Origin: UBA4416 sp964543545
GTDB lineage: Bacteria; Bacteroidota; Bacteroidia; B-17B0; Aurantibacillaceae
DNA: 64,000 nt
Assembly (NCBI GenBank): GCA_964543545.1
Contig: CAZIYT010000006.1
Coordinates: 62,001 to 126,000, forward strand
Reading direction: 5' to 3'
Every line of letters begins with the position of its first letter. Position 1 is the first letter of the stretch. This document shows, piece after piece, positions 33,039-41,370 of the stretch. The notes below the pieces were generated by a model. It saw only the letters and a list, made by a program, of their open reading frames with translations, did not search any database and had not been told where the DNA came from. The translations under genes and the position numbers were made by a program.

Positions 33039-33920
33039 TTAGAACATCACACCGATATTGATGCGGATAGCGCGCATCATCAAACCTTGTTTCAGGTTTG
33101 TAAACTGAATAGCGCCGGTATTGGGATCCGTATCAGCGGCCGTGTAGATGTATTTAGACTCATTCCTCATGGTATTGGTAAAAGAATGGAAGTAATTAAC
33201 ATTCAGAAACACAGCCGTAGAGCCGCTCAGCCTGTACTCCGTGCCGAGCCCCACATTTAAGCCGAAGCGCATCGGAATGAGCGAGCCATCTTTGCCGATG
33301 TTCACATTGTTATTGGTTGTGCTTACCATGTTGATATAGGGAGCTGTGGTCGTTACGGCAAGGTGTTGAACCTTATCATCTGCCTTTAAGCCTGTTCTGA
33401 TCCCGAGCTCACCGCCAAACATACCGAAGTAACGGAAACCGCTGATCTCTTTGGTCATCATTTTTAAAATGATGGGAATGGTAATATAAGTGGCTTTGAT
33501 CTTTCGCGAGGTTAAGATGTAATTCTCGCTGCCGGAAGTATAAAACGAATTTTCGTTAGTACCGTCTTTTGCTTCCTGGATATCTCCGTTGGAATCAGTG
33601 GTATAACCTGCTCCCACACCGCTTGGAGGAAAAAGCGTAAACGTATTTTTGTATTTGACAAAGGCCCTCTCAAAATCGCCGCCGATGCCGGTTTGTAAAT
33701 GAATGATATTAGACAGCTTAAATTCCGTTACCAGGCCAAAGCCGTATCCGAAGCCGGTTTTATCCTTGGTTGTAAAATTGTCGTTGGAAGATACCCAGGT
33801 TGGTTGGGCCGCTACTTTCAGGCCAAAGCGGAATTTTTTATCAAAGTTGCTGTCGTCCTGCGCTAAAAAAGAATTAGCTAACAACAGGCTGCTCGAAACT
33901 ATCAGTAATATTTTTTTCAT
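33039..33920 (-). CDS. Outer-membrane beta-barrel protein, PorT-like family
   Basis: A 293-residue protein. The signal peptide MKKILLIVSSSLLLANSFLAQ is clear. The mature part alternates strands (FRFGLKVAAQPTWVSS, FGYGFGLVTEFKL, HLQTGIGGDFERAFVKY, YITIPIILKM) and ends in INIGVMF with a C-terminal Phe, as in the PF13568 outer-membrane family that includes PorT-like T9SS assembly factors. It sits between nadE and gldB, a place often occupied by gliding or T9SS genes in this phylum. A specific T9SS role is inferred from context only. Confidence 0.82.
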   Translation of the reverse strand: MKKILLIVSSSLLLANSFLAQDDSNFDKKFRFGLKVAAQPTWVSSNDNFTTKDKTGFGYGFGLVTEFKLSNIIHLQTGIGGDFERAFVKYKNTFTLFPPSGVGAGYTTDSNGDIQEAKDGTNENSFYTSGSENYILTSRKIKATYITIPIILKMMTKEISGFRYFGMFGGELGIRTGLKADDKVQHLAVTTTAPYINMVSTTNNNVNIGKDGSLIPMRFGLNVGLGTEYRLSGSTAVFLNVNYFHSFTNTMRNESKYIYTAADTDPNTGAIQFTNLKQGLMMRAIRINIGVMF

Positions 33921-34021
33921 ATACCTTGGTTTTTATGTAATTTAACATTGGTAAAAATAAGATAAAAATTAATACAGAGTCGTTGATTTCCAAAGAAAAA
34001 ACCACTATCCGCTATTTTTTC

Positions 34022-35056
34022 ATGAACCATCGTTTGTCAATTACTGCAAAGCTTTTTTTAACAGCTGTTGTTGCTCTTAGCTTCTTTTCATGCGGCCATA
34101 ACCGCTTCGATATCGATACCGAAAACATCAGTATTCCACCGGTTATTTTTAAGCGCATGGACAAAGATGTATTCGCGCTGAACCAGAACAGCATTGCCGC
34201 GCAGACACCGGCGCTGGAAAAAAAATACGGGCCTTTCTATAACCGCTTTATCAGCTCTATTATCAACAACGCCGGCGTGCATGATTCCCTGTACTCCCAA
34301 AGCCTGCTGCGTTTCCTGAATGATAAGGACATGAGCATTGCCGGCAGTGATGTGGCGAAAGCCTATAGCGATAATGATGTAGAGCTGATCGGTGATGAGC
34401 TTAGCGAAGCGATGAAACGCTATAAGGCGCTGTTCCCCAAAAAGCAGGCGCCCCAGCAATACGTCACCTTCATGAGCGGCTTCAATTACAACATCGTGTA
34501 TGTGGATTCCACGCTGGCGATCGGCCTGGAAATGTACCTGGGAAAAGATTATAAATATTACAGTGCCTTACAGCTTCCGAAATTCAGGACTAAAACCATG
34601 ACGAAGGAGCACATCGTGCCGGATGCCGTGCGGGGGATGATCTTAACGGAGTTTGACAACAGCGATGCAGTCAACAATTTACTGAACCACATGATCTTTT
34701 ACGGCAAGGTATTCTACCTCTGCGATGCCCTCTTGCCCAATGTGCACGACTCCCTAAAGCTTGGCTATACCAAAGTGCAGCTCGACTACTGCGATACCTA
34801 CGAAAAGAATTTATGGGGCTTTTTTGTGAAGGATGAAAAATTGTATGCCAACGATTTGAAGATCATCGGTGAATATACCAGCGACGGCCCTTTTACAGGC
34901 TCCATCAGCAAGGAATGCCCGCCGCGCATTGCCATGTGGCTCGGAAGACAAATTGTAAAATCCTATATGGAACATAACAAAGATGTTTCCTTCGAAGATC
35001 TGATGAACGAAAAAGACGCTCAGAAAATTTTATCCCGGTCAAAGTACAAACCATAA
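34022..35056 (+). CDS. gldB: Gliding-motility lipoprotein GldB
   Basis: A 344-residue protein starting at ATG 34022. It has a lipoprotein signal ending FFSC (Cys about residue 23), then the GldB body: NISIPPVIFKRMDKDVFAL, YGPFYNRFISSIINN, the YVTFMSGFNYNIVYVDSTLAIGLEM region and the C-terminal ISKECPPRIAMWLGRQIVKSYM motif, which is the most typical. GldB is required for gliding in Flavobacterium and is found in most T9SS-bearing Bacteroidota. It should be on the inner or outer membrane facing the periplasm. The usual neighbour gldC is not visible; a SprT-like protease gene follows. Confidence 0.92.
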   Translation: MNHRLSITAKLFLTAVVALSFFSCGHNRFDIDTENISIPPVIFKRMDKDVFALNQNSIAAQTPALEKKYGPFYNRFISSIINNAGVHDSLYSQSLLRFLNDKDMSIAGSDVAKAYSDNDVELIGDELSEAMKRYKALFPKKQAPQQYVTFMSGFNYNIVYVDSTLAIGLEMYLGKDYKYYSALQLPKFRTKTMTKEHIVPDAVRGMILTEFDNSDAVNNLLNHMIFYGKVFYLCDALLPNVHDSLKLGYTKVQLDYCDTYEKNLWGFFVKDEKLYANDLKIIGEYTSDGPFTGSISKECPPRIAMWLGRQIVKSYMEHNKDVSFEDLMNEKDAQKILSRSKYKP

Positions 35057-35151
35057 AAAGACAAAAGAGACAGAAGGGACACAAGACAAAAGAGATGTTT
35101 TCTTTTCCTGAATCCCTCAAGTCCCTTGAATCCCTTTAGTCCGTTCTAATA

Positions 35152-35796
35152 ATGGATCTCCGTCAGCAACAAATAGCCCGCAACTCGGAAATATTGAAAA
35201 AATATATTCCGGAATTTGCCGTTCCTACTATCGCGCGCTGGATCATCGAATTTGATTTTAAGCTTAAGATCACCAAAGAGCGCAGCACCAAGCTGGGTGA
35301 TTATACCGCTCCGCACAACGGGTTGAACCATACCATCACGATCAATCATAACCTGAATCCCTATTCTTTTTTTGTAACGCTGGTGCATGAGATTGCCCAC
35401 CTGAAAACCTATGCCCGCTACCGCAATAGCGTGATGCCTCATGGGGCCGAGTGGAAGCAGTCTTTCCGCGACCTGATGTATCCTTTCCTGGATCCCGATC
35501 ACCTGCCGCTCGATGTGTTGTATGCCCTGAGGAAATACCTGCAAAATCCTGCTGCGGCGAGCTGCAGCGATGCCACGCTGATGCGCACCCTGAAGCTGTA
35601 CGATACGCATGATACCAACGGGCACCTGATTCTCCTGGAGCACCTGCCATTCCGCACGCAGTTTTTATACAACGGCTCCCGTGTGTTTGAAAAAGGTGAA
35701 AAGCTCCGCAAGCGCTTTCGCTGCCGGGAGCTCAGCAGCGGTACCGTTTACCTCTTCAGCCCCCTTGCGGAGGTGGAAGTGTTTGAGAAGGACTAA
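35152..35796 (+). CDS. SprT-like zinc metallopeptidase-fold protein
   Basis: A 214-residue cytoplasmic protein. The SprT-like zinc motif is TLVHEIAHLKTYARY, with HExxH, and HGAEWKQSFRDLM supplies the third ligand. SprT-family proteins resemble the Spartan protease of DNA-protein crosslink repair, but bacterial substrates are unknown. The C-terminal part (about 130-214) looks like the zinc-ribbon-like tail of the family (FRTQFLYNGSRVF...KRFRCRELSSGTVY) yet lacks the four Cys, having a single Cys in RFRCRE. It lies between gldB and the orphan gldN-like gene. Confidence 0.88.
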   Translation: MDLRQQQIARNSEILKKYIPEFAVPTIARWIIEFDFKLKITKERSTKLGDYTAPHNGLNHTITINHNLNPYSFFVTLVHEIAHLKTYARYRNSVMPHGAEWKQSFRDLMYPFLDPDHLPLDVLYALRKYLQNPAAASCSDATLMRTLKLYDTHDTNGHLILLEHLPFRTQFLYNGSRVFEKGEKLRKRFRCRELSSGTVYLFSPLAEVEVFEKD

Positions 35797-35804
35797 CTAT
35801 TGTC

Positions 35805-35882
35805 GGCTTCGAGAGCCTCAGCCTCCGGATTCATATACCGAGGCGATGTTCGTAACGGTGGTTGAGGCTCCCGAAACCACCG
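35805..35882. repeat. Twin-hairpin element, copy 4 (with spacer between hairpins)
   Basis: Hairpin 1 has the short stem GGCT/AGCC around loop TCGAGAGCCTC; hairpin 2 has the stem CGGTGGTT/AACCACCG around loop GAGGCTCCCGA. The loops are complementary at 10 of 11 positions. A 32-base spacer with its own small hairpin lies between them. Loops agree with copies 1 and 2 while stems are different. Confidence 0.7.
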
Positions 35883-35936
35883 TACTTAACTTTTAACATT
35901 CCTAACTCTGTCATTCTCAGGGCTTGAATCATTTTT

Positions 35937-36803
35937 TTGGTATATTTATGTATCAGGTGTTTTTTCATCATACTCGGGTATTGCTTTTCCTGCACTGTTA
36001 TGGCGCAGCCGGGAAACATTATGTCCAATACCAAATATAGCGGTGAGTTTACGGTGGCCGATTGTTTCAGGCGTTCGGCCATCAGCCATAAGTTCAAAGC
36101 GGATACCATCAAATCCAATTACATCCTCAAAGGGGAGAAGATCTGGCGCACCATCAGCCTCGATAACCGCCAGAACCGCCAGGTGTTCAGCAATGGCTCC
36201 AAATGTTCGGAAGTAGGCCTGTTTGAAGTGATGAAGTACGGCCTCTTCGATAAAAAGCTCAACGCCTTTTCTTCGGATGATTTTAACGATACAAAGAACA
36301 ATCACCTGAGCAACGGGCAGATCCTGGAGAAGCTGGCGGTGCACGATACCTCGGTTGTGGAAGTGTTTGACGCCAACGGCAATCAAACCTCGGAAACGAT
36401 CATTAACAACCGTTATCTGTACGACAGCGATATCAGCTGTTATTTAATGAAAGAAGATTGGGTCATCAATACCTACAGCGGCAAAATGGAAAAGCACATC
36501 ATTGGTGTGGCGCCTTTGGTGTTCGACAAAAGGACACAAAAAACAGTACCGCTTTTCTGGCTTTATTACGCTGAGTGGAAATGGCTTTTCGCTTCTTTTG
36601 AGTCGAGAAATTTTTACAGCGAGGAGCCGGCGACCTTCCACGATGTCTTTACCAAACACTATTTTATTTCGATTGTCAGCAAGCAAAGCAATATCTCCGA
36701 CCGCAGCGTCAAAGCTGTGAACCACGGCAGGGATATTTACACGCAGGGAGAGATCATTGAGGAAAAACAGAACATGGACCTCGACGACCTCTTTCAAAAA
36801 TAG
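35937..36803 (+). CDS. Orphan GldN/PorN-like protein
   Basis: A protein of about 288 residues with the core features of GldN/PorN: EKIWRTISLDNRQNRQ, GLFEVMKYGLFDKKLNAFSSDD, a KEDWVINTYSGKMEKHIIG block, LFWLYYAEWKWLFASFES and DVFTKHYFISIVSKQSNISD, ending in an acidic helical tail. GldN is the periplasmic ring partner of GldK in T9SS. Normally it is the last gene of gldKLMN; here it is alone, so it may be a paralogue (like GldO). The signal peptide (CFFIILGYCFSCTVMAQ) is only in frame with a TTG at 35937; the ATG at 35948 is one frame off across a run of six T, which may be a phase or sequencing issue. Confidence 0.8.
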   Translation: MVYLCIRCFFIILGYCFSCTVMAQPGNIMSNTKYSGEFTVADCFRRSAISHKFKADTIKSNYILKGEKIWRTISLDNRQNRQVFSNGSKCSEVGLFEVMKYGLFDKKLNAFSSDDFNDTKNNHLSNGQILEKLAVHDTSVVEVFDANGNQTSETIINNRYLYDSDISCYLMKEDWVINTYSGKMEKHIIGVAPLVFDKRTQKTVPLFWLYYAEWKWLFASFESRNFYSEEPATFHDVFTKHYFISIVSKQSNISDRSVKAVNHGRDIYTQGEIIEEKQNMDLDDLFQK

Positions 36804-36906
36804 GCTGTTGATTTCTCCTTCTGCAACAGTCAAAAAGCAATTGATTTTCAAAAGCTTATCTTTTGACTTGTTAATAAAATCAATGCCTTCAACGGTTTTA
36901 TAAAAT

Positions 36907-36914
36907 TATCTTTG
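36907..36914 (+). promoter_or_regulatory. -7 box of tex
   Basis: TATCTTTG matches TAnnTTTG and lies 55 bases before the tex ATG; no perfect -33 box is visible. Confidence 0.5.
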
Positions 36915-36969
36915 CTTAACAGGAGCATTTTTTCCTTTATCCTTTTAATTAATTTTTTGAATTTATTAC

Positions 36970-39213
36970 ATGACCGATACGTCTTTATTTATTAAGATCG
37001 CCGCAGAGCTGACCATTGATGTGAAACAGGTGAGAGCTACCGTAGAATTGCTCGATGAGGGAGCAACAGTACCCTTCATTTCCCGTTACCGGAAAGAAGT
37101 AACCGGGAGCCTGGATGAAGTACAGGTCATTACCATCAAGCAGGAAATTGAGCGCTTGCGCCAGCTGGAGCAACGCCGCGAAAGCATTTTGAAATCTATT
37201 GAAGGGCAGGGGAAACTCACACCTGAGCTCGCCGATAAGATTAATGCCGCCGAAACCTTATCCACGCTGGAAGATCTTTACCTGCCTTACAAACCGAAAC
37301 GCCGCACGAAAGCCACGATGGCCCGCGAGAAAGGCCTGGAGCCACTGGCGCTGTTGATCATGGCGCAGGAAACCAGGGAGCTGTTTCCGGAAGTGCTGAA
37401 ATTTGTAAATAAGGAATTAGGCGTGGAGCATCCGGATGATGCCCTGCAGGGTGCGCGCGATATCATCGCCGAAATGGTGAGTGAAGATGCGGTTGCGCGG
37501 GAAGGCATGCGCGTGCTTTTCAAGCGCTCGGCTATTATCAAAAGCCGTGTGATCAGGGGCAAGGAAGAAGAAGGACAAAAATTTGAAGATTACTTCGAAT
37601 GGGAAGAAGCCCTGATGTCATGCCCGAGCCACCGGATGCTGGCCATGCGCCGCGGAGAGAAGGAAGATGTGCTGATCCTGGATATTGTGATCGACGATGA
37701 GGTGGCCCATGAGCAACTGAAAAAACAATTCGTCACCAGCCGTAATGAATGCAGCGAACAGGTAGCGCTTGCCATCGAAGATGGCTATAAGCGACTGTTG
37801 CAGCCCGGCATTGAAGCGGAGATGCGCATGTTTACCAAGCAGATGGCCGATGAAAAAGCCATCCAGGTATTTGCGGATAACCTGCGCGAATTATTACTGG
37901 CTTCGCCTTTAGGACAAAAATCCATGCTGGCGCTCGATCCGGGTTTCCGTACAGGATGCAAAGTGGTGGCGCTGGATGCCCAGGGCAAGCTACTGGAAGA
38001 TACGGTGATCTACCCGCATGAGCCACAGCGCCGTGTCACAGAGTCGCAGCATGTGGTGCTGGCGCTGTGCGCGAAATACGAGCTGGAAGTCATTGCCATC
38101 GGGAATGGAACGGCTTCCCGCGAAACGGAGCAATTTATCCGCGGCATCGAGGTGCTTCCTAAAACCATTCCGGTGATCATGGTGAGCGAAGCGGGAGCTT
38201 CCATTTACTCGGCTTCCGATGTGGCACGCGAAGAGTTTCCGGATTACGACCTCACCGTGCGTGGGGCTGTATCCATCGGCAGGCGACTGGCCGATCCATT
38301 GGCGGAGCTCGTAAAGCTCGACCCGAAATCGATTGGTGTAGGACAATACCAGCACGATGTAGACCAGAGTGCCCTGAAGCATAAGCTGGACGATGTGGTG
38401 ATGAGCTGCGTGAACGGCGTAGGCGTGGAGCTGAATACGGCTTCCAGGCAACTGCTGTCTTACGTGTCGGGCATCGGCGAAACGCTTGCCAAAAATATTG
38501 TGGAATACCGGAACGAGCACGGCGCATTTAAATCGCGTAAGGAGTTGCTGAAAGTAAACCGCATGGGCGAGAAGGTATTCGAGCAATGCTCCGGATTCCT
38601 CCGGATCAGGGATGGCGTGCATCCTCTGGATAAGAGTGCAGTGCACCCGGAAGCTTACCACATTGTGGAAAAAATGGCTGCCGACCTGGACTGCAGCATC
38701 GACGACCTGATCAGGGATAAGGAGCTGCGTAAAAAAATAAATCTGAACAGCTATGTGACGGAAACGATCGGTCTTCCAACGCTGAAAGATATTATTGCCG
38801 AGCTCGAAAAGCCGGGCCGCGATCCGCGTAAATCCTTTGAAGTATTCAGCTTTGATGACAGCGTGCACAGTATGGAGGATCTGCGCGAGGGGATGCGCCT
38901 GCCGGGCATCGTGACGAACGTGACCAACTTCGGCGCCTTCGTGGATATCGGTGTTCACCAGGATGGACTGGTGCACATCTCCCAGCTCAGCGATTCCTTC
39001 GTCGACGATCCGAATACGGTTGTGAAAGTCGGGCAGCAGGTGTGGGTGAATGTCACGGAATGCGATGTCAAGCGTAAGCGTATTGCTTTATCCATGAAAG
39101 GAGAAGGCGTGGTGGCCAAAAAAGCGGCGCCTAAAAAACAGGAGGCAGCCGGCTACGATCCTAACGATATGAAATCGGCCCTGGCTGCGCTGAAAGGGAA
39201 ATTCGGAAAATAG
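36970..39213 (+). CDS. tex: Tex-family RNA-binding transcription accessory protein
   Basis: A 747-residue protein with the full Tex order: N-terminal helical domain (ISRYRKEVTGSLDEVQV, LYLPYKPKRRTKATMA), an RNase-H-like YqgF domain at about 320-460 (MLALDPGFRTGCKVVALDA, AIGNGTASRETE), tandem helix-hairpin-helix (SYVSGIGETLAKNIVEYRNE...LLKVNRMGEKVFEQ) and an S1 domain at about 640-710 (GIVTNVTNFGAFVDIGVHQD). Tex is a conserved nucleic-acid-binding cytoplasmic protein linked to transcription. Length is normal. A zinc-ribbon membrane protein gene starts on the very next base after the stop. Confidence 0.96.
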   Translation: MTDTSLFIKIAAELTIDVKQVRATVELLDEGATVPFISRYRKEVTGSLDEVQVITIKQEIERLRQLEQRRESILKSIEGQGKLTPELADKINAAETLSTLEDLYLPYKPKRRTKATMAREKGLEPLALLIMAQETRELFPEVLKFVNKELGVEHPDDALQGARDIIAEMVSEDAVAREGMRVLFKRSAIIKSRVIRGKEEEGQKFEDYFEWEEALMSCPSHRMLAMRRGEKEDVLILDIVIDDEVAHEQLKKQFVTSRNECSEQVALAIEDGYKRLLQPGIEAEMRMFTKQMADEKAIQVFADNLRELLLASPLGQKSMLALDPGFRTGCKVVALDAQGKLLEDTVIYPHEPQRRVTESQHVVLALCAKYELEVIAIGNGTASRETEQFIRGIEVLPKTIPVIMVSEAGASIYSASDVAREEFPDYDLTVRGAVSIGRRLADPLAELVKLDPKSIGVGQYQHDVDQSALKHKLDDVVMSCVNGVGVELNTASRQLLSYVSGIGETLAKNIVEYRNEHGAFKSRKELLKVNRMGEKVFEQCSGFLRIRDGVHPLDKSAVHPEAYHIVEKMAADLDCSIDDLIRDKELRKKINLNSYVTETIGLPTLKDIIAELEKPGRDPRKSFEVFSFDDSVHSMEDLREGMRLPGIVTNVTNFGAFVDIGVHQDGLVHISQLSDSFVDDPNTVVKVGQQVWVNVTECDVKRKRIALSMKGEGVVAKKAAPKKQEAAGYDPNDMKSALAALKGKFGK

Positions 39214-40524
39214 ATGGCAGAGGTAAGAAAGATACAATGCCCATCCTGCGGCTCCAACAGCACCTATAAGCTGTTCGACGGTAGTTATAAATGTAATTAC
39301 TGTCAGGGCAGTTTTATGGTGAACGAAGGGCAGCAACAGCAGCAAAGACCGGCTCCGCTAAACCGGCCTTTGGGAAATCTTCCGACCGCTGGCTCAAAAA
39401 AGGTGATCATCGCTGCCGTGGCAGCTTTTGTGATCTTAATCATGACAATGACCGCTTTTCTTGTAACGAAGACAATCACCTCGGATAGCGTGCCGGGAAT
39501 TCATGCACAGGTTCAGGAAAAGCAAGCCGCAACAATCGTCAAGACGATGGCTTTTGCAGGAACTGCGGGGAGCACGATATGGATTGTTTCAGAGAAACCC
39601 TGTTCCACCGATAGTCTGTGCTATGAGCTGCTGGTGGTTGATCCCCGGGCCAATATCCTGAAAGGAAAAAGGAGGATAGGGACTCCTTTCAAACCGAATA
39701 CAGGCGCTGATCTGAACCAAATGTTTGGAAACCGTTTTTTGAAATTCAGAGAGCTGGCCTACAGCATCACCAATGATACCGGTTTGACCGCATACGATAT
39801 CTACTCCGGAAAACCGGTGCTGACCACACAATTGATTGCCTCAAAAATTTCCGGACCTGCTCCTGCTATTCTGAAAGTAGAATACATGGCATCGGAAAAG
39901 GTATTTAAAGTAAGCACGACTTCGGGTGATGTTCTCCGCTTTGATCCTCTCTCCCGGGCCTTTGTGCCTGCCCCGAAACCGAAGGGCAAAAGGGAAGAAG
40001 CCCTAACCAAAGAACTATACCTGTCGGACGGGTTGAAGCATAACCTGTATCTATTTACCAGGCGTGGAGATGGCTTTCCCATCCTCTTTGGGGAGTTTGT
40101 ACAGGAATCGCACCTGCCCGGACCCGGCGCCCCGAAGACAAATAATGTCAGGGATATTTTCGGGAATATACATATTGAAAAAGTATCCGAAAAAAATTAT
40201 TTCCGGGCCCAGCCTTTGCTGAGAGATGCAGCGGGTCATTTGCTGGTTCTGTATAAGACCGACTTGTCGGAAGCCTCGCCGGTGATCCTGGAAAGAGTCA
40301 ACAAGGAAGGCAAGGCGAACTGGAGCCTGCAGGATACTTCCTTTTTGAGTATAGGGAAAGCCTTTGCTACAGAGGATTTGGGATGTTACTATACATTTTC
40401 AGACAGTATCCTCATCATTGGCCTGGATAAAGGGGAGAGGCATTATATGGCCATTGATATCAACACCGGGAAGATTCTCTGGCGCTTTGATCCGAGAGCA
40501 TATATGGAAAAGCAATCCTCCTGA
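39214..40524 (+). CDS. Zinc-ribbon, single-TM protein with a propeller-like extracytoplasmic domain
   Basis: A 436-residue protein. Residues 9-32 form a zinc ribbon (CPSCGSNSTYKLFDGSYKCNYC). A Gln/Pro-rich linker leads to one membrane helix at about 62-84 (KKVIIAAVAAFVILIMTMTA). The rest (about 95-430) has repeated short beta hairpins such as GLTAYDIYSGKPVLTTQLI and MAIDINTGKILWRFDPR, which resemble PQQ-type propeller blades. So a ribbon in the cytoplasm is probably tied to a beta-propeller outside. I do not recognise a named family. The ATG directly follows the tex stop codon, so it is likely translated from the same message. Confidence 0.8.
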   Translation: MAEVRKIQCPSCGSNSTYKLFDGSYKCNYCQGSFMVNEGQQQQQRPAPLNRPLGNLPTAGSKKVIIAAVAAFVILIMTMTAFLVTKTITSDSVPGIHAQVQEKQAATIVKTMAFAGTAGSTIWIVSEKPCSTDSLCYELLVVDPRANILKGKRRIGTPFKPNTGADLNQMFGNRFLKFRELAYSITNDTGLTAYDIYSGKPVLTTQLIASKISGPAPAILKVEYMASEKVFKVSTTSGDVLRFDPLSRAFVPAPKPKGKREEALTKELYLSDGLKHNLYLFTRRGDGFPILFGEFVQESHLPGPGAPKTNNVRDIFGNIHIEKVSEKNYFRAQPLLRDAAGHLLVLYKTDLSEASPVILERVNKEGKANWSLQDTSFLSIGKAFATEDLGCYYTFSDSILIIGLDKGERHYMAIDINTGKILWRFDPRAYMEKQSS

Positions 40525-40540
40525 TCAGGTCATCTGTTTG

Positions 40541-41089
40541 CTAAGAGATCAGGAATAAAAAGATCAGCGGGAACACAAGGCCCGCCAGGGCCAGCTTCCA
40601 GCCACGCTCTTTGAAGCTAAAGCGTCCTTTCGGGATCATGATCATGCCTGTAACGGCAATCACCAGCAGGCTCAGGCCGAACACATCCGAGTAATAGATC
40701 CACCACACCGAAGTATCCTTGTGCAGTTTGTTGAACTGGCTGAGGAAGGGTGTTTTCTGATAGGCAACGATCTCGCCTTTACCGGTGCTGAGATCGATCT
40801 CCACATCATGTTTTTCGTAAGATAATTTCAGCACGTTTTTCTTCACCGATTGCCTTCTGAATTTGTCTTTAATCCCGAATTGTTTGGAGAATTGCGCGAT
40901 GTAAGCCTCGTTCACATCGCACTCCGCCAGGGGAACAGGAACCGTGATCTCTTTTGTTTCTGCCGTATAGCGTTCGGGATGCCAGTTCTGGCGGTGGTTT
41001 TGCAGGATTCCCGAAATGGAAAACGCAATGATGAGGCCGACGTAAAAATAACCGAAGTCGCGGTGGAGGTTGCGTGCTTTTAATTTCAT
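40541..41089 (-). CDS. PepSY-associated membrane protein
   Basis: A 182-residue protein. It opens with MKLKARNLHRDFGYFYVGLIIAFSISGI, the first membrane helix preceded by the RxxHRDxG pattern of the PepSY-associated TM family. A soluble periplasmic PepSY-like region (about 45-125) follows, then two more helices (SDVFGLSLLVIAVTGMIMI and LALAGLVFPLIFLFLIS). These proteins occur with iron uptake, reductase or respiratory genes, often near a TonB receptor. No such neighbour is here. A start at 41098 is open but adds three residues without merit. Confidence 0.85.
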   Translation of the reverse strand: MKLKARNLHRDFGYFYVGLIIAFSISGILQNHRQNWHPERYTAETKEITVPVPLAECDVNEAYIAQFSKQFGIKDKFRRQSVKKNVLKLSYEKHDVEIDLSTGKGEIVAYQKTPFLSQFNKLHKDTSVWWIYYSDVFGLSLLVIAVTGMIMIPKGRFSFKERGWKLALAGLVFPLIFLFLIS

Positions 41090-41192
41090 AGGCCGCAAAA
41101 ATAAACAGTGTCCCGGGCAAGCCTATACCGTGAATCCGGTAGAAAATCTTAAATAGTATTAATTTTCGGGAATGATGCAGCATGTTTTGGTC

Positions 41193-41220
41193 GTCATTGC
41201 GATCGCTAGCGAAGCAATCT
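41193..41220. repeat. GTCATTGCGA...GAAGCAATCT intergenic element
   Basis: A 28-base stretch beginning GTCATTGCGA and ending GCGAAGCAATCT, with ATTGC/GCAAT arms and CGCTAGCG in the middle. Elements of this wording are found dispersed in many unrelated bacteria as small mobile palindromes. A single copy is visible here. Confidence 0.5.
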
Positions 41221-41277
41221 CATGGTAGAAGACATTTCGCCGGCAGCAGGCAGATTCACAAGTCGTTGATTTTACAT

Positions 41278-41302
41278 TATCCTATCCTATCCTATCCTAT
41301 TC
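41278..41302. repeat. CCTAT pentanucleotide tandem repeat
   Basis: CCTAT is repeated four times without error (41281-41300), preceded by a partial unit and followed by TCC. It is 70-90 bases before the dienelactone-hydrolase start, where repeat-number changes could alter promoter spacing. Confidence 0.55.
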
Positions 41303-41370
41303 CTTCGCATTTTAGCCATAAATCATAAACTATCCTTACTTTTAATTGTCTTAATCTCAAACCTCATCTC

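Noticed and set aside
37990..38976. 328-codon open frame opposite tex
   Set aside because: Antisense to the conserved YqgF/HhH/S1 part of tex; no start context and no recognisable domain.
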